DNA from: Clostridia bacterium
GTDB taxonomy: Bacteria > Bacillota > Clostridia > TANB77 > CAG-508
Assembly: GCA_017437145.1 (NCBI GenBank)
Contig: JAFSBT010000004.1
Coordinates: 1-64,000, forward strand
Direction of reading: 5' to 3'
Length of the DNA: 64,000 bases
In this document: in pieces, positions 18,432-27,989 of the stretch
How the letters are laid out: the number at the start of each line of letters is the position of its first letter
Numbering within the stretch: position 1 is the first letter of the stretch
Notes under the pieces: generated by a model
Databases searched by the model: none
Seen by the model: only the letters and a program-made list of their open reading frames with translations
Told to the model about the DNA's origin: nothing
Program-made: the position numbers and the translations under genes

Positions 18432-19637
18432 CTACAGTAATATAGTATCAATATCTTTATCTCCTCTTCCAGATAAATTAACAATAATGCAATCATCTTT
18501 TTTATACTTTTTAGCTATTTTTAATGCATATGCAATTGCATGACTACTTTCCAATGCAGGAATTATCCCTTCTTCTCTTATTAAAACTTTAAATGCATCT
18601 ATTGCCTCTTCATCTGTTATACTATCATAAACTACTCTATTTATAGACTTTAAATATGCATGTTCTGGACCAATTCCTGGATAATCTAACCCTGCTGAAA
18701 TAGAATAAGCATCTTTAATATTCCCTTCATCATCTTGCATTATATATGTTTTCATTCCATGCATTATTCCAACCTTATTATTAGACATTGCACTTGCATG
18801 TTCACCTGTACATATTCCCTTACCGGCTCCTTCTATTCCATAAATTTCAACTTCTTCATTTATAAAATCTGTAAATAAGCCTATACTATTACTTCCTCCA
18901 CCAATACAAGCAATTATAGCCTTAGGCAAATTACCTTCTTGCTCTATTATTTGTTTTTTTGCTTCTTCCCCGATTATTTTTTGAAAATACTTAACCATTT
19001 CTGGATATGGTTCTGGCCCAACAGCTGAACCAATTAAATAAAAAACATCTTCATTTTGTAATAAATAATCAAAAGCTTCATCTACAGCATCCTTTAAAGT
19101 TCCTTCTCCTCTCACAACTTCTTTAACATTAGCTCCTAATAATTTCATTTTTTCAACATTAACTCTTTGTCTTTTAATATCTTCTTTTCCCATAAATATT
19201 GTACATTTCATATTAAATAAAGTACAAACTGTTGCTGTTGCCACACCATGTTGACCTGCCCCTGTTTCGGCTATTATATGTTTTTTATTCATTCTCTTAG
19301 CTAATAATACTTGACCTAAGGCATTGTTAATTTTGTGTGCTCCTGTATGATTTAAATCTTCTCTTTTCAAATAAATCTTTGCACCATCTGCATATTTTGT
19401 TAAATTCTCAGCAAAATATAATGGTGTTGGTCTTCCTACATATTGTTTTAAATATTTTAAATACTCTTTAATAAATTCTTCATCTTCAATTGCTTTATAA
19501 AATTCTTCTTTAATTTCATCTAATTTATTTTTTAATTCTTGTGGTACATATTGTCCACCAAATTCTCCATAGTTCATAAAATTACCTTCTTTCTTAAAAT
19601 TAATTTTAAAATTTATCCAATGCCAATCAGCTTCCAT
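18432..19637 (-). CDS. trpB: Tryptophan synthase beta subunit
   Basis: Condenses indole with serine using PLP. Core motifs: [14 protein letters not shown] at the usual N-terminus, [18 protein letters not shown] with the PLP lysine, [13 protein letters not shown], the phosphate-binding GGGSNSIG, and C-terminal [12 protein letters not shown]. Translation probably begins at ATG 19637, which has AAGGAGG; this adds about 20 residues, including Asp-Trp-His-Trp, before the conventional Met (19577, weak ribosome site). No trpA is adjacent. Upstream lies a Trp-codon leader peptide with an attenuator. Stop is TAG. Confidence 0.94.
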   Translation of the reverse strand: MEADWHWINFKINFKKEGNFMNYGEFGGQYVPQELKNKLDEIKEEFYKAIEDEEFIKEYLKYLKQYVGRPTPLYFAENLTKYADGAKIYLKREDLNHTGAHKINNALGQVLLAKRMNKKHIIAETGAGQHGVATATVCTLFNMKCTIFMGKEDIKRQRVNVEKMKLLGANVKEVVRGEGTLKDAVDEAFDYLLQNEDVFYLIGSAVGPEPYPEMVKYFQKIIGEEAKKQIIEQEGNLPKAIIACIGGGSNSIGLFTDFINEEVEIYGIEGAGKGICTGEHASAMSNNKVGIMHGMKTYIMQDDEGNIKDAYSISAGLDYPGIGPEHAYLKSINRVVYDSITDEEAIDAFKVLIREEGIIPALESSHAIAYALKIAKKYKKDDCIIVNLSGRGDKDIDTILL

Positions 19638-19658
19638 ATGCACCACCTCCTTTACATG

Positions 19659-19750
19659 AAAAAAAGCACATATATAAGTTTATTATTTACTCATACATGT
19701 GCATGCTTTTTATCTTTTATATTAAAACACGACAAATTTGTATGAGTAAT
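19659..19750 (-). promoter_or_regulatory. trp attenuator (terminator/antiterminator pair)
   Basis: The terminator is a 14-bp G-U-containing stem (complement of 19666-19679 with 19689-19702) followed by a run of seven U. The alternative antiterminator pairs 19687-19697 with 19739-19749, a perfect 11-bp match, and destroys the terminator. Upstream is the leader peptide with two Trp codons. This is ribosome-mediated attenuation architecture, unlike the T-box or TRAP control common in Gram-positives. Confidence 0.78.
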
Positions 19751-19751
19751 T

Positions 19752-19805
19752 TCATTCCCATACTTGCCATCTATTATTGAATTTACTTTTATTAAACTCT
19801 TTCAT
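19752..19805 (-). CDS. trp leader peptide (17 aa, two Trp codons)
   Basis: A short ORF, MKEFNKSKFNNRWQVWE, ending TGA, with AAGGAG about 9 nt before its ATG. Trp codons are residues 13 and 16, next to the stop and just ahead of the antiterminator strand at 19739-19749, where a stalled ribosome would influence folding. It begins about 20 nt after the promoter at 19829-19858. Too short to be found by ordinary gene callers. Confidence 0.78.
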   Translation of the reverse strand: MKEFNKSKFNNRWQVWE

Positions 19806-19828
19806 GGCATTTGTCTCCTTATATTATT

Positions 19829-19858
19829 ATTATATTCCCAAATAACTTTATTTGTCAA
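19829..19858 (-). promoter_or_regulatory. Sigma-A promoter of the trp leader
   Basis: TTGACA (complement of 19853-19858), 18-nt spacer, TATAAT (complement of 19829-19834). Confidence 0.75.
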
Positions 19859-19877
19859 ATAAAAATTTTTTAACTAA

Positions 19878-20564
19878 TTATCCAATCATAACAGAAACTA
19901 TAATTGATATAATATTAATTAAAAGTGATAGTGATGCTAAAACAATAGCAGTAATCGCCAAACCTTTTTTCTTTGATTTTAATCCTTGAATTGCAAAATA
20001 ATACTCTAAAATAATTACTATTACACCAAGTGCCCATCCAAAACATGACAATAATAATCCTACTATTGATATTACAAAAGCAGCTATAGCGAATCCTTCT
20101 TTTGATTTTTCGCTTTCTTGTGCAAATTCATTATATGTATTGGTTGTTTCTTGTTTAACTTCTGTTGCTTCTGTTGCCTCTTTAACTTCTGGCACTTCTA
20201 CTTTTTTTTCATTTTCTTCCATACTCTCCCCTCCTTTTTTTTCTAATATTTCAGTATTTGAATTAGATAACGCTTTTAGTAAAGATTCTATTATGTCTTT
20301 ATAATGACTTTTTGCCATAACTGCTATCAATGAATTATCTAATGGCATTGGTCTTTTTTCGCTTCTAATATAAGCATAGATAATAACCATGTCATTTTGA
20401 AATTCATACTCTAAAAAACCAGCAACTAGTGCATCTGAATATTTATAATATTTTTTACCGTCCTTAGTAACTAGTTCTTTATAATTATTTGCCTTTAAAA
20501 ATTGCATTATAATATTTTCTGCTACATTTTTATTACATTTAAATTTATATTCTGTTTTTGCCAT
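19878..20564 (-). CDS. Membrane protein with C-terminal DUF4190-like domain
   Basis: Of 228 residues, the first ~110 are a soluble alpha/beta region (NVAENIIMQFLKANNYKELV ... MVIIYAYIRSEKRPMPLDN); a low-complexity Glu/Lys/Thr linker (KVEVPEVKEATEATEVKQET) follows; the C-terminus has two hydrophobic pairs (FAIAAFVISIVGLLLSCFGW, then LAITAIVLASLSLLIN) separated by GLKSKKKG, typical of DUF4190. Function unknown. Single gene with a short upstream promoter region. Confidence 0.78.
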   Translation of the reverse strand: MAKTEYKFKCNKNVAENIIMQFLKANNYKELVTKDGKKYYKYSDALVAGFLEYEFQNDMVIIYAYIRSEKRPMPLDNSLIAVMAKSHYKDIIESLLKALSNSNTEILEKKGGESMEENEKKVEVPEVKEATEATEVKQETTNTYNEFAQESEKSKEGFAIAAFVISIVGLLLSCFGWALGVIVIILEYYFAIQGLKSKKKGLAITAIVLASLSLLINIISIIVSVMIG

Positions 20565-20631
20565 AAAAATATATCCCTCTTATATAATTTTTTTCATTTT
20601 ATCAAAATAACAATAACATGTCAATAATATC

Positions 20632-20679
20632 AAACAGCACAAAAGCCCTTGCGAATGGGCAAGAGCCTTTGTGCTGTTT
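20632..20679 (-). terminator. Large GC-rich terminator hairpin
   Basis: aaacagcacaaa pairs with tttgtgctgttt and the inner gcccttgc with gcaagagc. It follows the gene at 20720 and is much more GC-rich than most terminators here. Confidence 0.75.
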
Positions 20680-20719
20680 ATTGACTTAGACGAATGAAAT
20701 CTTTGTCAATATAAGGATT

Positions 20720-21037
20720 TTACGCTGCATCGAATTCACTGAGACGTCCGTACTCTTCCGTCCCATCTTCATTGCAAACAAGGTATCTGGAATAAACGCT
20801 TTTTGTAATAATTTTGGTTTCACCTGTACCGGACACAATCCAGTAAGCGTTACCAATTTCGCCACAGCTGTCAACCTCTCCTTTTTTGTCCTTCAAACAC
20901 CATTCATTACGAAGTCTGAATGTATTCTCTTCCTTAATGAATTCCGGACGCTTCGAGTCAACCTTCTGCGCTTTAAAAACGTTTTTTTCACCTTCCTTGC
21001 AGATAAAGATTGTTTTTGAATTCATGTTCTCTGTCAT
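20720..21037 (-). CDS. Hypothetical protein with GC-richer codons (105 aa)
   Basis: An unrecognised soluble protein. It starts MTENMNSKTIFICKEGEKNV and contains a strand-rich middle (RLRNEWCLKDKKGEV, YWIVSGTGETKIITKSVYS); no signal peptide or membrane segment. Codons such as GCG, GGC, ACG and CTC set it apart from neighbours, as with 2103-2342 and 47054-47698. It has its own sigma-A promoter (21081-21109), ribosome site AAAGGAG and a strong terminator, a self-contained cassette. Function unknown; origin by transfer is inferred from composition only. Confidence 0.75.
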   Translation of the reverse strand: MTENMNSKTIFICKEGEKNVFKAQKVDSKRPEFIKEENTFRLRNEWCLKDKKGEVDSCGEIGNAYWIVSGTGETKIITKSVYSRYLVCNEDGTEEYGRLSEFDAA

Positions 21038-21080
21038 GTCTTTCGCTCCTTTACTTTTTTTTAAAAAAGAACATACATAT

Positions 21081-21109
21081 ATTATACTAAATTATGTTAA
21101 CATTGTCAA
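21081..21109 (-). promoter_or_regulatory. Sigma-A promoter for 20720-21037
   Basis: TTGACA (complement of 21104-21109), 17-nt spacer, TATAAT (complement of 21081-21086). Confidence 0.78.
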
Positions 21110-21202
21110 AATACACCCTTACCCATTGACCTAATTTTTATTTGATATTCATTCAATTATGTGTTATTATTCCATTATATTTATACTAATTAGGAAAGGA
21201 AA

Positions 21203-21421
21203 ATGAATATGAGAAATATAGTAATTAAAGTTGAAGGTATGGCTTGTGGTGGATGCGAGAATAGAATTAAAAATGCTTTAGAAACTATTGAAGGAGTATC
21301 TAGTGCAATCGCAAATTACATAGATGGAACAGTTAGTGTCTCTTTAGAAGATAATATATCTGAAAACACTATCTTTGAAAAAATTGAAGATATTGGTTTC
21401 AAAGTAGTAAAGGAAGATTAA
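21203..21421 (+). CDS. copZ: CopZ-like heavy-metal-associated (HMA) protein
   Basis: A 72-residue HMA domain with the metal-binding loop GMACGGCENRIKNAL (two cysteines) and the typical GVSSAIANYIDGTVSV strand. Such proteins carry Cu(I) to P-type ATPases. The stop is only 2 nt from the CopA start, so the two are translationally linked. The start may be the second Met (21209), nearer the usual spacing from AGGAAAGG. No CsoR/CopY regulator gene is next to it. Confidence 0.9.
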   Translation: MNMRNIVIKVEGMACGGCENRIKNALETIEGVSSAIANYIDGTVSVSLEDNISENTIFEKIEDIGFKVVKED

Positions 21422-21423
21422 TA

Positions 21424-23626
21424 ATGAAAAAAATTATTTTATCAATTGATGGAATGACTTGCAGTGCTTGTTCTAATGGATTGGAAAAATATTTAAACAA
21501 ACAAAATGGAATCATAAACGCCTCTGTAAATCTTGTTCTTGCAAACGCTTTTATAGAATATGATGAAAAAATATTAAACCAAGAAAAATTAGAACGTTTT
21601 GTACAAGAAGCTGGATTCAAAAGTCTTGGTGAATTTAAAGAAATAAAGTCTAATTCTAATAATAAAAAACAGAAAATATTATTTATTGCATTCACTTTTC
21701 TTGCAATTATTGTAATGTACATATCAATGGGACATATGCTTAATTTACCAACATTAAAAATTATAAATCCATATTCAAATCCTATAAATTACTGTATTGT
21801 ACTATTAATTTTTACAATAGCTTTTATTGCATATGGATTTGATATTATTAAAAATGGATATAAAAATTTAATTCATAAATCTCCTAACATGGATACACTT
21901 GTAGCAATTGGAGTTATTAGTAGTTTCTTATATAGTTTATATAGTATGTATATGATTATAAAAGGTACTCATCATGAAATACACAACTTGTACTTTGAAT
22001 CAGCAGCAATAGTAATATACTTTATAAAACTTGGTAGATACATTGATAAAATCAGTAAAGATAAAACTAAAGAAGCTATTCAAAAATTAGTTGAAATCAC
22101 TCCTAAAAATGCAGTTGTAAAAGTAAATGGAATTGAAAAAACTGTTACTTTAGATGAGATTCACAAAGGCGATATTATAGTTTGCAAACCTGGTGAAAAA
22201 ATTGCTGTTGATGGACAAATAGTTTTAGGTAAAACTCATATAGATGAATCTCTTATCACAGGAGAGAGCAAACCAGCACTAAAAACAGTAGGTCAAAAAG
22301 TAATTGCTGGAAGTGTAAATTACGACGGTTATATAGAATATACCGCAGAAAAAATTGGTAAAGAATCAAGAATATCTGAAATAGTTAGATTAGTAGTTGA
22401 AGCTAGCAATACAAAAGCTCCTATTGCAAAACTTGCAGATACTGTTAGTGGTTACTTTGTCCCAGCAGTGATAATTATTGCGATACTTACATTTATAATA
22501 TATTTAATTTTAGGCTTTGATTTTGCAACATCAATTATAACTTTTGTTACCGTATTAGTTGTAGCATGTCCTTGTAGTTTAGGATTAGCAACTCCACTTG
22601 CAATAGTTATAAGTGAAGGATTATGTGCTAAAAATGGAATTTTAGTGAAAAAAAGTGAAATTCTTGAAAATGCTCAAAAAGTAAACACTATTATTTTTGA
22701 CAAAACAGGAACTTTAACTTATGGGAAATTAAAAATATCAGACGTTATAAATTACACTAATTTAGATAATGATAAAATAATTCAATTAGTTGCGAGTTTA
22801 GAAAATAAATCTACACATCCTATAGCAAAAGCTTTTACTGATTATTTAAAAGAAAACAAATTAGAATTATTGCCAGTAAATAACTTTGAAAACATATCTG
22901 GATATGGAATTATCGGTAATATAGATAATAATGAACTATTATTAGGTAATTCAAAATTACTTGATAAATATGAAATAGAAAATATACATTTAGAAGATGA
23001 AACTGATTTAACAAGCAAACGGAAACAGTATTATATATGTTGTAAAAAACAAAGAAATAATTGCTTTAATTGGTGTGAATGACATTGTAAAAGAAAATGC
23101 CAAAGAAGTAATCGAAAATATAAAAAAAATCGGAATTGAAACAATCATGTTAACAGGTGACAACAAAGAAACTGCTGAAACAATTGGCAAAGAATTAGGA
23201 ATAAATAATATAATTGCAAATGTATTACCATCAGAAAAAGCAAAAGTTATAAATGATTTAAAAGCAGAAAAGAAATATATTATGATGTGCGGTGATGGAA
23301 TTAACGATAGTCCTGCATTAGCATGCGCATCTATAGGTGTAAGCTTTAATAACGGTACTGATATTGCAATGGATTCTGCTGATGTAATATTAAATAATAA
23401 TAATTTATCTAGTATAATAAAATTGATTACAATTAGTAAAAAAACTGTTAAAAACATTAAACAAAATTTATTCTGGGCATTCTTTTATAATGCTTTAATG
23501 ATTCCGATTGCTATTGGATTATTTAAACCTTTTGGAATTTCAATTACACCAATGCTTGCAAGTATAGCAATGATATTTAGTAGCATTACTGTAATATTAA
23601 ATGCTTTGAGATTGAAGAGAATTTAA
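21424..23626 (+). CDS. copA: Copper-type P1B ATPase, split by +1 shift at CGG
   Basis: N-terminal HMA domain (GMTCSACSNGLEKYL), membrane segments, actuator TGES (SLITGESKPA), metal-site CPC (VVACPCSLGLATPL), phosphorylation DKTGT (IIFDKTGTLTYG), the HP motif (STHPIAKAF) and hinge GDGINDSPALA: a complete Cu(I) exporter. The zero frame reaches a CGG codon (23020-23022) in the nucleotide-binding domain. Skipping C23020 gives DLTSKGNSIIYVVKNKEII, where a Gly is expected, and continues to TAA at 23626 (733 residues). Without the shift it ends in 20 unrelated residues and lacks the ATP hinge. Confidence 0.92.
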
Positions 23627-23916
23627 AAAAAGCAGACAATGGAACGGAGTTCAGACAGTGGGACTGCCCTTACAGATTAATTAATTATCGAGCAATTTAT
23701 AAGAGAACCAAATATACCTTATCGATTTTGTGGAAAATTTTATATTTTTCACAAAAATTTTAAAAAGCTAAAATAATTAATTTTTGACAAATGAGAATTC
23801 ATTTTCAAAAATTAATATTTTAGCTTGTGCTTATTAATATTATAAATACAGCAAATTCTCTGAAGTGCGGGCGATTAAAATCGCCCCTACAGTTTATTTA
23901 ATTAATTTGCCAAAAT
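23627..23916. other. Intergenic region with a 22-bp inverted repeat
   Basis: No gene seen. aagctaaaat...tttttga (23765-23787) faces a near-exact complement (23805-23826; one extra A). Upstream, 23636-23675 is a GC-richer patch without coding potential. A gtaggggcg-family repeat follows at 23862-23891. Confidence 0.6.
23862..23891. repeat. 30-bp dispersed repeat, gtaggggcg family
   Basis: Starts gaagtgcgggcgattaaaat and ends cgcccctaca. It is identical base for base to 49661-49690, 26 kb away; both form a short gcgattaaaatcgc hairpin and each lies just downstream of a gene end or start. Confidence 0.8.
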
Positions 23917-24669
23917 CTACGGTATCATTTCACCTATATTTTCTTTTATAATTTTATATACTTCTTTGCTTCCTGCTATTACAGAAAATCTTGCTTCCTC
24001 ATGTTGTATTACTTCACAAACTCCGCCTGCTTCTTCTATTATGATTTTTGGTGCTAATGAATCCCAAATTCCCATTTTTCCATGTTGTATTGCAAAGTCA
24101 AAGTTTCCACTAGCTATATAACAATATGGTACACATGTACAGTATAAACTTCTAAATTCGAAATTATGATCACTTCTTCTTAAAGCTGCTATCCAATCTA
24201 ATACTGTTTGTGACCTCATATTTGTATTTCCTATAAATCTTTCTCCTGGTTCTCTTACTGTAATTTTATTTCCATTTAAATATGCACCTTTTCCTCTAAT
24301 TGCAGTATAGGTTTTATTTAAAAGAGGTAAATCTACTATTCCAAACATTATTGTGCCTTTTACTACTAATCCAAGCATTATTCCAAAACATTCAAAACCT
24401 CTACTAAAATTATGTGTTCCATCGATAGGGTCTATTACAAAATAACTATCTCCTAAAATTTCCTTATGTTCTTCTGATAAAACTGGATAATCCACAATTG
24501 CTTTTAATCCTTTTGTTAATTTTTCATCTAACATTAAATCGTATTTTGTAACTAAAGAACCATCTGATTTTATTACAGCTTCTTTATCAAAATCAACATC
24601 TTTCAAAATATCACTGCATTCTTTTACTAATTTTAATGCTTCATTAAAAATTTGTTCTACATCTTTCAC
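23917..24669 (-). CDS. Inositol monophosphatase family protein
   Basis: A 250-residue Mg-dependent phosphatase: metal-site PVLSEEH, the signature DPIDGTHNFSRG (residues about 77-88) and the second motif MGIWDSLAPKIIIEEAGG. Members hydrolyse inositol phosphates, PAP or fructose-1,6-bisphosphate; the substrate cannot be fixed here. The start is GTG at 24667-24669 with GGGGGAAA upstream. Stop is TAG. A second, divergent family member is at 38535-39407. Confidence 0.92.
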   Translation of the reverse strand: MKDVEQIFNEALKLVKECSDILKDVDFDKEAVIKSDGSLVTKYDLMLDEKLTKGLKAIVDYPVLSEEHKEILGDSYFVIDPIDGTHNFSRGFECFGIMLGLVVKGTIMFGIVDLPLLNKTYTAIRGKGAYLNGNKITVREPGERFIGNTNMRSQTVLDWIAALRRSDHNFEFRSLYCTCVPYCYIASGNFDFAIQHGKMGIWDSLAPKIIIEEAGGVCEVIQHEEARFSVIAGSKEVYKIIKENIGEMIP

Positions 24670-24800
24670 AGATATTTCCCCCTTTTTTCTATTATCTTTA
24701 GTATATCGACTTGATTTTTAATTGTCAATAATTAATTTAATTTGTCACACATTCTTTTTTATGGTATAATTTTTATGATTATTGAAGAAAAATTAAATTG

Positions 24801-24901
24801 TAATTGGCATTTGGATTTTGGTGGTTGGATGTTTGTAGGGGCGACCATTGGTCGTCCGTAATAAATTCATAATTTGCGGACGTGCAATGCACGCCCCTAC
24901 A
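24801..24901. repeat. Dispersed palindromic repeat, gtaggggcg family (full copy, inverted)
   Basis: tgtaggggcg (24834-24843) and its exact complement (24892-24901) bound a 68-bp palindrome with internal gaccattggtc and gtgcaatgcac hairpins. The left flank ttggcatttggattttggtgg (from 24802) is the reverse complement of the tail at 781-816, so this is the same composite in the opposite orientation. It provides the upstream region of the VTT gene. Confidence 0.78.
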
Positions 24902-24943
24902 AAACAAATTACTGTTAATATTTTTACAATTATTGGAGGAACA

Positions 24944-25660
24944 TTGGAAGATAAAATTATAAATAAAAGAGTTAGATTTTTTAAATTTTTATTGTTTGGA
25001 GCTATAATTGGAATATTAATATTTATATTTATAAAAATTTTTCCTTTTATAAAAAATATTTCTACTACAGAAGGACGAGAAGTTTTTAGAGAATATATAA
25101 CTTCTTTGGGCGTAAAAGGCACATTACTTCTTTTTTCATTACAAGTTCTACAAATATTATTGGTTGTTTTGCCTGGTGAACCTTTTGAAATTTTGGCAGG
25201 TATGTGTTATGGCTCTTTTGGTGGTACAATCTTTATTTTTGTATCAGTATTTATATCCACTGTATTAATATATTTTTTAATAAAAAAATACAAAGAAAAA
25301 TATTTATATAACTTTTTTGCAAGAGAAAAAGTTCAAAAAATTCTAAATAGTAAATGGTATAAAAGTTCAAAGAAAACAGAATCAATACTTATTATTCTAT
25401 TCTTTATTCCTGGAATACCAAAAGATTTGTTAGTTTATATGGGCCCATTACTAAATATTAAACCTTTGAAATTTATATTAATTGCAACTTTTGCAAGATT
25501 TCCAAGTGTAATATCTTCAACTATGGTAGGTTCTAATATAATTTATGGAGAATGGAAAACTATATTGGTAATATATTTAATAACAGCAGTTTTTGCTGGT
25601 TTATCAATATTTCTTTTACAGAAATTTGATAAAGAAAATGATACAATTGGTTCAGTTTAA
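24944..25660 (+). CDS. VTT-domain (TVP38/DedA-like) membrane protein
   Basis: About five hydrophobic helices with the SNARE-associated VTT motifs: a Pro-Gly-Glu-Pro-Phe element (VVLPGEPFEILAGMCYGSFG), PGIPKDLLVYMGPLLNI and FARFPSVISSTMVG. DedA/TVP38 proteins act in lipid or ion homeostasis of the membrane. The likely start is TTG at 24944, 4 nt after GGAGGA (short spacing); longer frames run into the repeat and are not believed. A shared terminator separates it from topB. Confidence 0.83.
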   Translation: MEDKIINKRVRFFKFLLFGAIIGILIFIFIKIFPFIKNISTTEGREVFREYITSLGVKGTLLLFSLQVLQILLVVLPGEPFEILAGMCYGSFGGTIFIFVSVFISTVLIYFLIKKYKEKYLYNFFAREKVQKILNSKWYKSSKKTESILIILFFIPGIPKDLLVYMGPLLNIKPLKFILIATFARFPSVISSTMVGSNIIYGEWKTILVIYLITAVFAGLSIFLLQKFDKENDTIGSV

Positions 25661-25693
25661 AAAATGGTGGACATTTCTGTCCACCATTTTTTA
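25659..25693. terminator. Bidirectional terminator, VTT gene / topB
   Basis: aaatggtggaca and its complement with a 4-nt loop, A-run before and T-run after, between the convergent stops. Confidence 0.9.
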
Positions 25694-27610
25694 ATATTTC
25701 ACAACCAATTTCTCTATTTTTGAATTTATGTATGTTTCTAATTTATCCATAAAAATCTTTGGTTCAATTTCTTTATTTGCAACCATTTCTAATCCTTTTT
25801 CCCAACTTGCAGTTAATTTTGGATTCAGCATATCTGGCATTGAAGCCTTTACTACATCATATATTTTTTCACCTTTTTGAGTTGGTGTAATAATTTGAGT
25901 TTTTGTATTTATGCTAATATAACTTATTCTTTCTAGTTTCTTTATAATTTCTGCTCTTGTTGCACTTGTTCCAATCCCTGTACCTTTTATTTGTTCTCTT
26001 AATTTTTCATCCTCTATTAATTTACCTGCATTTTCCATAGCTAATATAATAGAACCTGAATTGTACCTTGTTGGTGGACTAGTTTCAGCTTCTTTGGTTT
26101 CAAAATTCAGCACCTCAATCTCATTATCTTTTTTCAAAGTATTTAAAATTTCAATATTTTCTACTTTTTCATCTTGAGAATTATCTGTATTTTTATTTTT
26201 TAACACTTCTAAATATCCTGTTTCAACACAAGTTTTTCCATTTGCATAAAAAAGTTCATCGTCAATTGATAGCGTAACAACTACTTTGTTAAACTGCGCT
26301 GCTGGATAAAAAATACTTATAAATCTTTTTACTATTAATTTGTATATTTGCTTATGCAAATCTGGTAATTTATCGTAATTTTCATATCCTTGACCTGTTG
26401 GAATTATTGCATAATGGTCTGTTATTTTACTATCATTTACATACTTTGTTTTTATCAGATCTGTAGAATATTTCTCATTTACCATTTTGTTTATATATCC
26501 TTGAACTTCTTCATCCTTATATCCTTTTGCAATTCCGTTTAAGTTTTTAGAAATAACCTTTACAACAGCTGTAGATAGCACTCTACTATCAGTTCTTGGA
26601 TATGTAACTAATTTTTTTTCGTATAAATTTTGTATAATTTCTAGAGTTTCATCAGGCTTAATCTTAAACTTTTTAGTACATTCATTTTGTATTTCTGCCA
26701 AATTAAATAATAAAGGAGCATTTTCTTTTTGTTTTGTTTTCTTAACTTCAACTACTTTAGCTTTTTTATTCATTAAAGATTCTGTAAAATCTTTTGCAGT
26801 ATCTTCTTTTTTAAATCCAGTTTCATTATATAGCTTATTTGAATTGTATACTTTAGACTTTTCATTAACCTTCCATTCAGCCTTAAAAGAACTTTCTGCA
26901 TCTCCAAATTCTGTAAGGATTTTGTAATAAGGAACTTTAACGAAATTTTTTATTTCTCTTTCTCTTTCAACAACCATTCCTAAAACACAAGTCATAACTC
27001 GTCCAACTGAAATAGAAATTTTTTCTTCGTTTATTTCTTTTGCTACTCTTCTTCCAAAAATTATAGATAATAATCTTGAAAAATTTATTCCTATTAAGTA
27101 ATCTTCTTTTGCTCTTAAAAATGCAGAATCGGATAAACTGTTGTATTCATTTGAATCTTTAGCTTCTCTTATACCTCTTAAAATTTCTTCCTCTGTTTGT
27201 GAATCTATCCAAACCCTTTTCATTTTTGCATTTGGATTAGGATTTGCCATCATAAAAACTAGTCTTTGTATGTATTCTCCTTCACGTCCAGAGTCACCTG
27301 CATTATATATTTCTTCAACATCTTCTCTTTGCAATAAACTTTTTACTATTTCAAATTGATTTTGTACTGCTGGTATAATTTCATATTTATATTCTTCTGG
27401 CATAAATGGTAATGTATCTAGTCTCCAAAACTTTAATTTCTCATCATATGCTTCTGGATATGACATCGTAACCAAATGACCAACACACCATGTTATAATC
27501 CATTCATTAGATTCCAAATATCCATTTTTTCTCACAGCATTTTGTTTTAAAGCTTTCGAAAATTCCATTGCTACAGAAGGTTTTTCTGTAATTAGTAATT
27601 TTTTAGACAT
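25691..27610 (-). CDS. topB: DNA topoisomerase III (type IA)
   Basis: A 639-residue enzyme that relaxes and decatenates DNA by transient single-strand cleavage. TOPRIM domain at the N-terminus (LLITEKPSVAMEFSKAL, YNAGDSGREGEYIQRLV), catalytic tyrosine in VTYPRTDSRVL, and the late motifs SPPTRYNSGSIILAMENAGK and GIGTSATRAEIIKKLE. It lacks a C-terminal zinc-finger extension, as many TopB-type proteins do. The start has GGAAGAAAG upstream. Confidence 0.94.
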   Translation of the reverse strand: MSKKLLITEKPSVAMEFSKALKQNAVRKNGYLESNEWIITWCVGHLVTMSYPEAYDEKLKFWRLDTLPFMPEEYKYEIIPAVQNQFEIVKSLLQREDVEEIYNAGDSGREGEYIQRLVFMMANPNPNAKMKRVWIDSQTEEEILRGIREAKDSNEYNSLSDSAFLRAKEDYLIGINFSRLLSIIFGRRVAKEINEEKISISVGRVMTCVLGMVVEREREIKNFVKVPYYKILTEFGDAESSFKAEWKVNEKSKVYNSNKLYNETGFKKEDTAKDFTESLMNKKAKVVEVKKTKQKENAPLLFNLAEIQNECTKKFKIKPDETLEIIQNLYEKKLVTYPRTDSRVLSTAVVKVISKNLNGIAKGYKDEEVQGYINKMVNEKYSTDLIKTKYVNDSKITDHYAIIPTGQGYENYDKLPDLHKQIYKLIVKRFISIFYPAAQFNKVVVTLSIDDELFYANGKTCVETGYLEVLKNKNTDNSQDEKVENIEILNTLKKDNEIEVLNFETKEAETSPPTRYNSGSIILAMENAGKLIEDEKLREQIKGTGIGTSATRAEIIKKLERISYISINTKTQIITPTQKGEKIYDVVKASMPDMLNPKLTASWEKGLEMVANKEIEPKIFMDKLETYINSKIEKLVVKY

Positions 27611-27660
27611 TTCTTTCTTCCTTTGATTTTTTTCATTTATTATTTATATCATATTTCTAC

Positions 27661-27706
27661 AAAAAAAACACCCCACAAATATATTTTTTTATATTTGTGA
27701 AATGTT
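27661..27706 (-). terminator. Terminator of the alpha-CTD-like gene
   Basis: Stem aacatttcacaaatat / atatttgtggggtgtt on the minus strand followed by eight T. Confidence 0.82.
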
Positions 27707-27714
27707 TATTTTTG

Positions 27715-27945
27715 TTATTTATCAATCAACGTATTCCTTATCGCATGGTTTGACTTTAAATTAAGCCCTAATAACTGTAGCTGAACCATTATATTATTTA
27801 TATCTGTATTTGGTATTCCTAATTTACCCAATTCCATTCTTGAATAATGGCAAAGTTCATATATATTATTTATATTATTTTGTTTTAACTGATTTGCTAA
27901 TTTTGAATTGATTTTTAGTGTTGCAACATCTTTATATAAATCCAT
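27715..27945 (-). CDS. Stand-alone RNA polymerase alpha-CTD-like protein
   Basis: A 76-residue protein whose first 60 residues follow the helix-hairpin-helix layout of the alpha subunit C-terminal domain: KINSKLANQLKQNNINNIYE, then SRMELGKLGIPNTDINNIMV and QLQLLGLNLK. There is no N-terminal alpha domain. It lies 44 nt downstream of rpoZ on the same strand and ends in a strong terminator, so the two are probably one transcript. It could bind DNA or a transcription partner; this is inference from fold resemblance. Confidence 0.68.
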   Translation of the reverse strand: MDLYKDVATLKINSKLANQLKQNNINNIYELCHYSRMELGKLGIPNTDINNIMVQLQLLGLNLKSNHAIRNTLIDK

Positions 27946-27989
27946 TTTATCACCACTTTTACTTATATTACTATTATTATTTCTTATTC

